From: an uncultured Bacilli bacterium
Lineage (GTDB): Bacteria > Bacillota_I > Bacilli_A > RF39 > UBA660
Direction: 5' to 3'
Assembly: GCA_947625395.1 (NCBI GenBank)
Contig: CANQOD010000048.1
Span: 1 to 8,347, forward strand
Length of the DNA: 8,347 nucleotides
The position numbers and the translations under genes were made by a program. The notes under the pieces were generated by a model. That model was not told where the DNA came from. It ran no database searches and saw nothing but the letters and a program-made list of their open reading frames with translations. Positions 4,613-8,347 of this stretch are shown in pieces. Within the stretch, counting starts at the first letter, position 1, and the number at the start of each line of letters is the position of its first letter.

Positions 4613-5392
4613 ATGCAGACAATTGTTGGAGTAAAAATCAAAAACAATCCTCGTACGCAATTTTATAAAGCGTTGGATTTTTCTTTACAAAAGGGCGACT
4701 TCGTCATTATCGAAACAGAGAGCGCGATAGAAATGGGAACGGTTTCACAGCTTCCTAAGAATTATGCGGATGAAGAAGTGAGTACGGTTGTCAAAGAAAT
4801 TCTTCGTGTCGCAACGAAAAAAGATTGTGAACAACAAAAAGAAAATGAAAAAGACGGTCTTTTGGCACTTGAAGAAGCGAAGGAAATTGCGCAAGAGTTA
4901 GGGTTAAAGATGCAATTTATTGATGCCCATTATACATTTGATAGAAATCAACTCTTTTTAACGTATCTTGCAGACCAACGCGTCGATTTTCGGCAGTTGG
5001 CAAAACGCCTGGCAGGGCAATATAAAACAAGAATTGAATTGCGCCAAATTGGTGTGCGGGATAAAGCAATGAAAGTCGGGGGAATTGGTCCTTGTGGTTT
5101 GGTGCTTTGCTGCAACCAATTTTTAAAAGATTTTGTACCTGTTTCGATTAATATGGCCAAAAATCAAGAGTTGGCCTTGAATCCTACTAAAATCAATGGT
5201 CTCTGTGGAAGATTGCTTTGTTGTTTAAATTATGAAGACGAAATTTATCAAGAAATGAGAGCAAAGTTTCCAGAAATTGGCACGATGGTGGAAACAAAAA
5301 CAGGAAAGGGAAAGGTCACTGCAATTCATTTATTGAATAGAACATACGAAGTAGAACTTGCCAATAAAGAAGTTGTTGTCGAACGTATATGA
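4613..5392 (+). CDS. ricT: PSP1 domain protein RicT (YaaT)
   Basis: RicT is part of the RicA-RicF-RicT complex, which in B. subtilis carries iron-sulfur clusters, directs RNase Y processing of selected mRNAs and is needed for sporulation, competence and biofilm formation. The 259-residue protein contains the PSP1 signature: an N-terminal beta region (MQTIVGVKIK), then RIELRQIGVRDKAMKVGGIG (140-159). Cysteine groups follow at C161, C166 and C167, and at C198, C203 and C204 within LCGRLLCC, with NPTKINGLCGR (190-200) between. These six cysteines are those expected to bind the cluster; C72 is an extra one. GGAGGT (4602-4607), inside the end of holB, is 5 nt before the ATG, and only one base separates the two genes. 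Unlike in B. subtilis, yabA does not follow; trmN6 starts one base after this stop codon. Confidence 0.95.
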   Translation: MQTIVGVKIKNNPRTQFYKALDFSLQKGDFVIIETESAIEMGTVSQLPKNYADEEVSTVVKEILRVATKKDCEQQKENEKDGLLALEEAKEIAQELGLKMQFIDAHYTFDRNQLFLTYLADQRVDFRQLAKRLAGQYKTRIELRQIGVRDKAMKVGGIGPCGLVLCCNQFLKDFVPVSINMAKNQELALNPTKINGLCGRLLCCLNYEDEIYQEMRAKFPEIGTMVETKTGKGKVTAIHLLNRTYEVELANKEVVVERI

Positions 5393-5393
5393 A

Positions 5394-6086
5394 ATGGAAA
5401 AGGTAGAAGAGATAAGATATCAGAAGCAAATCATTCAAATGTATGGCAACACAAAGTGGTTTTCGACAACGACGGATAGTGTGCTTTTATGTGATTTTGC
5501 TTCCCTACATTTAAGGGATAAGAAGATTCTTGATTTAGGAAGTGGAATTGGAACGATTCCGCTGCTTTTGTCGTTGAAAACAAAGGCTGAAATCACAGGA
5601 ATTGAGATTCAAGAAGATGTGAATGCCTTGGCAGAAAAATCTGTTTTGGCCAATCACAAAGAAGCGCAAATTCATCTTTTCAATAAAGATATGAAACAGG
5701 CACCTTTTTTTCTTCCTACAGAAAGTTTTGATGTCGTTCTTTCCAATCCACCTTATTTTCCTTATCAAGAAGAAAAAGTTACCAATCTCGATAGTCATCA
5801 AAAGTATGCCCGCCATGAAGTTGCGATAACCTTAGAGGAACTGATTCAAGTGGCTAAGCAAATGTTAAAGGACCATGGTCGTTTCATTTTTATTTATCGG
5901 ACAGAGCGTTTGTTGGATGTTTTTGAAACGCTTCATCGTATGAAAATGGAAATCAAAAAAATCCAATTTGTTTATCACCCTAGAACAAGTGCTTCAAAAC
6001 TTTTCTTGATAGAAGCGACAAAATATGGTAAAAGAGAATTAAAAATATTACCCCCTTTATATATTGATGAAAGAGAGGCGGATTGA
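5394..6086 (+). CDS. trmN6: tRNA1(Val) (adenine-N6)-methyltransferase-like protein (YabB/TrmN6 family)
   Basis: This is an S-adenosylmethionine-dependent N6-adenine methyltransferase. The E. coli relative TrmN6 (YfiC) methylates A37 of tRNA1(Val). The 230-residue product has the Rossmann-fold SAM motif DLGSGIGTIPL (47-57), an acidic residue ending the second strand (IEIQED, 70-75) and the catalytic NPPY tetrad (118-121) in VLSNPPYFP. YARHE (138-142) matches the family's A-R-H/E segment. The reading frame is open back to TTG 5358, but that overlaps ricT. ATG 5394, one base after the ricT TGA, is preferred because it gives the normal family N-terminus. No clear Shine-Dalgarno sequence precedes it, so termination-reinitiation from ricT is likely. 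The target base is inferred from the family and has not been tested for most Gram-positive members. Confidence 0.92.
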   Translation: MEKVEEIRYQKQIIQMYGNTKWFSTTTDSVLLCDFASLHLRDKKILDLGSGIGTIPLLLSLKTKAEITGIEIQEDVNALAEKSVLANHKEAQIHLFNKDMKQAPFFLPTESFDVVLSNPPYFPYQEEKVTNLDSHQKYARHEVAITLEELIQVAKQMLKDHGRFIFIYRTERLLDVFETLHRMKMEIKKIQFVYHPRTSASKLFLIEATKYGKRELKILPPLYIDEREAD

Positions 6087-6087
6087 T

Positions 6088-6942
6088 ATGCAAAAAAGTT
6101 ATGCTGCGAAAAACGCGCTTTATTTGATTCCAACTCCGATTGGAAATATGGAAGATATTACGATAAGAGCTTTGAACACCTTAAAAATGGTGGATATTTT
6201 ATTGTGTGAAGATACGAGAACAACGAGTGTGTTGTTGGCAAAGTATGCGATTAAAAAGAAGTTGGTCAGCTGTCATGAATACAATGAAGAACAAATGAAA
6301 ACAGTGATTGATGCCTATTTGGATGAGGGAAAGAATGTGGGACTTGTTACGGACCAAGGCACACCTATCATTAGTGACCCTGGTTATAAAGTGGTGTCTT
6401 ATCTATTGGAAAAGGGAAAGACAGTCATTTCTCTTCCTGGAGCAACTGCTTTTGTACCGGCGCTCACTTCGAGTGGTCTTCCACCGCAACCATTCTTGTT
6501 TTATGGCTTTTTAAATGCCAAAGAAAGCAAAATGAAAAAAGAATTAGAACAATTAAAAACGGTTCCTTGTTCCATTCTTTTTTATGAATCTCCCCATCGT
6601 ATTGCGGTCATGTTACAACACTTAAAAGAGATTTTTGGCACACGTCGCATTGCTCTTGCCCGAGAAATTTCCAAAATTCATGAAACCTATTATTATGGGA
6701 CGATTGAAGAAGTACTTCAAGAAGTGGATACCATGAAAGGTGAAATTGTCGTCGTCGTGGAGGGCAATCACACTCCGGTTGACTATCAAAATCTCAGCAT
6801 TGTTGAACATGTTGACTTGTACTTGGCCGATAAGATGACACTTCATGAGGCGATGAAACAAGTGGCGAAAGAACGTGGTGTATCAAAAACCGTTATCTAC
6901 AAAGAATATCATCAAAAGGATGGAAAAAAGAAAGAAAGGTGA
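6088..6942 (+). CDS. rsmI: 16S rRNA (cytidine(1402)-2'-O)-methyltransferase
   Basis: RsmI adds the 2'-O-methyl group to C1402 in the decoding centre of 16S rRNA; RsmH adds the N4-methyl group to the same base. The 284-residue product shows the tetrapyrrole-methylase-like fold with LYLIPTPIGNMEDITIRAL (11-29), CEDTR (40-44), TDQGTPIISDPGY (88-100), LPGATAFVPAL (116-126), SGLP (129-132) and FYESPHR (165-171). In the third motif the usual SDAGTP reads TDQGTP, a mild variation at the cofactor-binding loop. ATG 6088 is chosen over an upstream in-frame TTG at 6064 because AGAGG (6074-6078) lies 9 nt before it and the gene then starts one base after the trmN6 stop. The trmN6-rsmI order is as in B. 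subtilis yabB-yabC, but the small yazA between them is absent. Confidence 0.97.
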   Translation: MQKSYAAKNALYLIPTPIGNMEDITIRALNTLKMVDILLCEDTRTTSVLLAKYAIKKKLVSCHEYNEEQMKTVIDAYLDEGKNVGLVTDQGTPIISDPGYKVVSYLLEKGKTVISLPGATAFVPALTSSGLPPQPFLFYGFLNAKESKMKKELEQLKTVPCSILFYESPHRIAVMLQHLKEIFGTRRIALAREISKIHETYYYGTIEEVLQEVDTMKGEIVVVVEGNHTPVDYQNLSIVEHVDLYLADKMTLHEAMKQVAKERGVSKTVIYKEYHQKDGKKKER

Positions 6943-6948
6943 AAAAAG

Positions 6949-7515
6949 ATGAAATTAATTGTTGCCCTTGGAAATCCAGGAGAAGAATATCGAAATACAC
7001 GACATAATACGGGTTTTTATTTTTTAGAAGCGTATTTAAAGGAGAAAGGTTTCACTGATTGGAAAAAGAAAGAACGGGCACGTTATATCGAAAAATATGT
7101 CCAGCAAGAGAAAGTCATTTTCTTAGAACCCCTTTCTTTTATGAATTTATCCGGAGAAGTGGTCCAAGCTTTTCAACATTATTATCAGATTCCCTCTGAA
7201 GATATTCTTGTGATTTGCGATGATTTAAACTTACAACTGGGGAAGATTAAATTAAAAGAAAAAGGAAGTTGTGGTGGTCATAATGGGCTTCGCAATATTG
7301 AACTTCATTTGAAAACACAAAACTATAAACGCCTTAAAATCGGTATTTCTAACGATAAGGAACAAAATACGATTGATTATGTTTTAGGAAAATTTTCAAA
7401 AAAGGAACAACAACAATTAGAGGCACTTTGTCCTAAAATTTTTGAAATTCTCGACCGTTATTTTGTCACAGATTTTTCGATTTTAATGAGTCAATACAGT
7501 GAAAAAAATAGGTGA
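6949..7515 (+). CDS. pth: Peptidyl-tRNA hydrolase
   Basis: Pth cleaves the ester bond of peptidyl-tRNAs released from stalled ribosomes and recycles the tRNA. The 188-residue protein has the usual length. Catalytic and binding residues are in place relative to E. coli Pth: N9 in GNPG (8-11), Y14, H19 in RHNTG (18-22), N66 in FMNLSG (64-69), D91 in CDDLN (90-94) and N112 in GGHNGLRN (109-116). AAAGGTGA (6935-6942) serves as the ribosome-binding site and contains the rsmI stop codon. In B. subtilis pth (spoVC) lies near mfd some distance downstream of rsmI; here it follows rsmI directly. Confidence 0.98.
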   Translation: MKLIVALGNPGEEYRNTRHNTGFYFLEAYLKEKGFTDWKKKERARYIEKYVQQEKVIFLEPLSFMNLSGEVVQAFQHYYQIPSEDILVICDDLNLQLGKIKLKEKGSCGGHNGLRNIELHLKTQNYKRLKIGISNDKEQNTIDYVLGKFSKKEQQQLEALCPKIFEILDRYFVTDFSILMSQYSEKNR

Positions 7516-7520
7516 TTGAA

Positions 7521-8347
7521 ATGCAATTTTTATCTCAGTTATTCGTTCTTCCAAAAACAGAAAATCTTTCTTTTTTTGGTCTTTCGAAAGAAACATATAG
7601 TATTTTTCTTGCTTCCCTTTGTCAAAAAGAAAAGAGAAGCATTTTAGTGGTGACGGCAAGTCTTTATGAAGCAAATACTTTGGTGGACCGTCTTTCTACC
7701 TATTTTGAAGAGACTTATCTGTTTCCAATGGATGATTTTTTAACCAGTGAAGCAGTGGCAATGAGTCCTGATTTGAAGCTTCGAAGAATTGAAACCTTGA
7801 TGGCCTTGATGGATAAAAAGCCAAAAATTGTTGTGACAAACCTCATGGGATATTTACGCTTTTTACCGGAGAGAAAAGCGTATCAACAAGCGATTACAAC
7901 GCTTTCTAAAAATCAAGAGATTGCCCCAAAAGCGTTACTGCATCTCTTCCAACAACTTGGCTATCATCGGGAAACGATTGTCACCAATACAGGAGAAATG
8001 GCAGAGCGCGGCTTTATCATTGATGTGTTTCCCTTATTAGAAGAACATCCTATTCGTTTTGAATTTTTTGGCGATACGATTGATTCGATTCGTATCTTTG
8101 ATGAAAAAACACAAAAGTCAATTGCTTCTCTTGATACGATTACGATACAACCTTTTACGGAATTTCTTGTCCAAGAACCACCGGAAGAAGAAGTGTCACA
8201 AAAGTTTTTACCCAACTATGCACCGGTGGCTTCTCTTTATGACTATTTCGAGAATCCGATTTTAATTTACCAAGATTTTTCGACAATTGAGGCTTCTTAT
8301 CGGACGATGAACGAAGAAATATGGACGTATCAAACCACCAAAGATAC
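7521..8347 (+). CDS. mfd: Transcription-repair coupling factor Mfd, N-terminal part (cut by window end)
   Basis: Mfd removes RNA polymerase stalled at DNA lesions and recruits UvrA, directing nucleotide excision repair to the transcribed strand. The frame is open from ATG 7521 to the last base, giving 275 residues of a family normally over 1,100 long, so the helicase and RNA polymerase-binding domains lie outside. What is visible is the UvrB-homology module: FPMDDFLTSEAVAMSPDL (about 73-90), KLRRIETLMALM (91-102), and GEMAERGFIIDVFPLLEEHP (157-176) followed by the RFEFFGDTIDSIRIFD strand pair. In the last block the usual RGGI reads RGFI. AGGTGATT (7510-7517) precedes the ATG and includes the pth stop codon, so this is the next gene of the same operon. 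Confidence 0.95.
   Translation, partial: MQFLSQLFVLPKTENLSFFGLSKETYSIFLASLCQKEKRSILVVTASLYEANTLVDRLSTYFEETYLFPMDDFLTSEAVAMSPDLKLRRIETLMALMDKKPKIVVTNLMGYLRFLPERKAYQQAITTLSKNQEIAPKALLHLFQQLGYHRETIVTNTGEMAERGFIIDVFPLLEEHPIRFEFFGDTIDSIRIFDEKTQKSIASLDTITIQPFTEFLVQEPPEEEVSQKFLPNYAPVASLYDYFENPILIYQDFSTIEASYRTMNEEIWTYQTTKD

Noticed and set aside
5358..5393. Longer N-terminus for TrmN6 starting at TTG 5358
   Set aside because: It would overlap ricT by 35 bases with no good ribosome-binding site. ATG 5394 gives the expected family start.
6064..6087. Longer N-terminus for RsmI starting at TTG 6064
   Set aside because: The AGAGG ribosome-binding site lies inside that extension and points to ATG 6088.

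Overview
The window is an AT-rich, densely packed chromosomal segment from a low-GC Gram-positive bacterium (Bacillota). The evidence is gene order and family membership. The genes ffs, tadA, dnaX, ebfC (yaaK), recR, bofA, holB, ricT (yaaT), trmN6 (yabB) and rsmI (yabC) follow the order of the origin-proximal block of Bacillus subtilis in compacted form, and pth and mfd follow directly. A short SRP RNA without an Alu domain, together with a sporulation-type BofA and RicT, suggests a lineage outside Bacillus proper. An Erysipelotrichia-like or similar sporulating relative is possible, but the sequence does not prove it.

Bases 1-236 hold the most striking element: a 66-bp tandem repeat, three full copies plus a 38-bp partial copy. 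Each full copy carries one 16-bp palindrome identical to the consensus binding site of the nucleoid occlusion factor Noc (TATTTCCCGGGAAATA) and one copy of the 14-bp core of the ParB/Spo0J centromere site parS (GTTCCACGTGAAAC). The result is a strictly alternating array: NBS-parS-NBS-parS-NBS-parS-NBS. It may extend upstream of the window.

Bases 237-377 hold a good sigma-A-type promoter and a minimal 4.5S-like SRP RNA with its own terminator. tadA (tRNA adenosine deaminase) begins only 15 nt after the terminator T-run, so it probably depends on read-through. A strong hairpin terminator overlaps the tadA stop codon, and an extended -10 promoter for dnaX follows it.

From 890 to the window end there is one compact same-strand gene series with gaps of at most 38 nt and several stop/start overlaps or Shine-Dalgarno sites inside the preceding gene. 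dnaX and holB encode clamp-loader subunits (tau and delta'). ebfC and recR encode a nucleoid-associated protein and a recombination mediator, and mfd (truncated by the window edge) links transcription to repair. trmN6, rsmI and pth act on tRNA, 16S rRNA and peptidyl-tRNA. ricT and bofA are linked to sporulation and RNA maturation in Bacillus. The segment therefore combines chromosome replication, segregation and repair with translation maintenance, next to a probable origin-proximal ParB/Noc loading site. Compared with B. subtilis, tmk, yaaQ, yaaR, yabA and yazA are absent from their usual positions.
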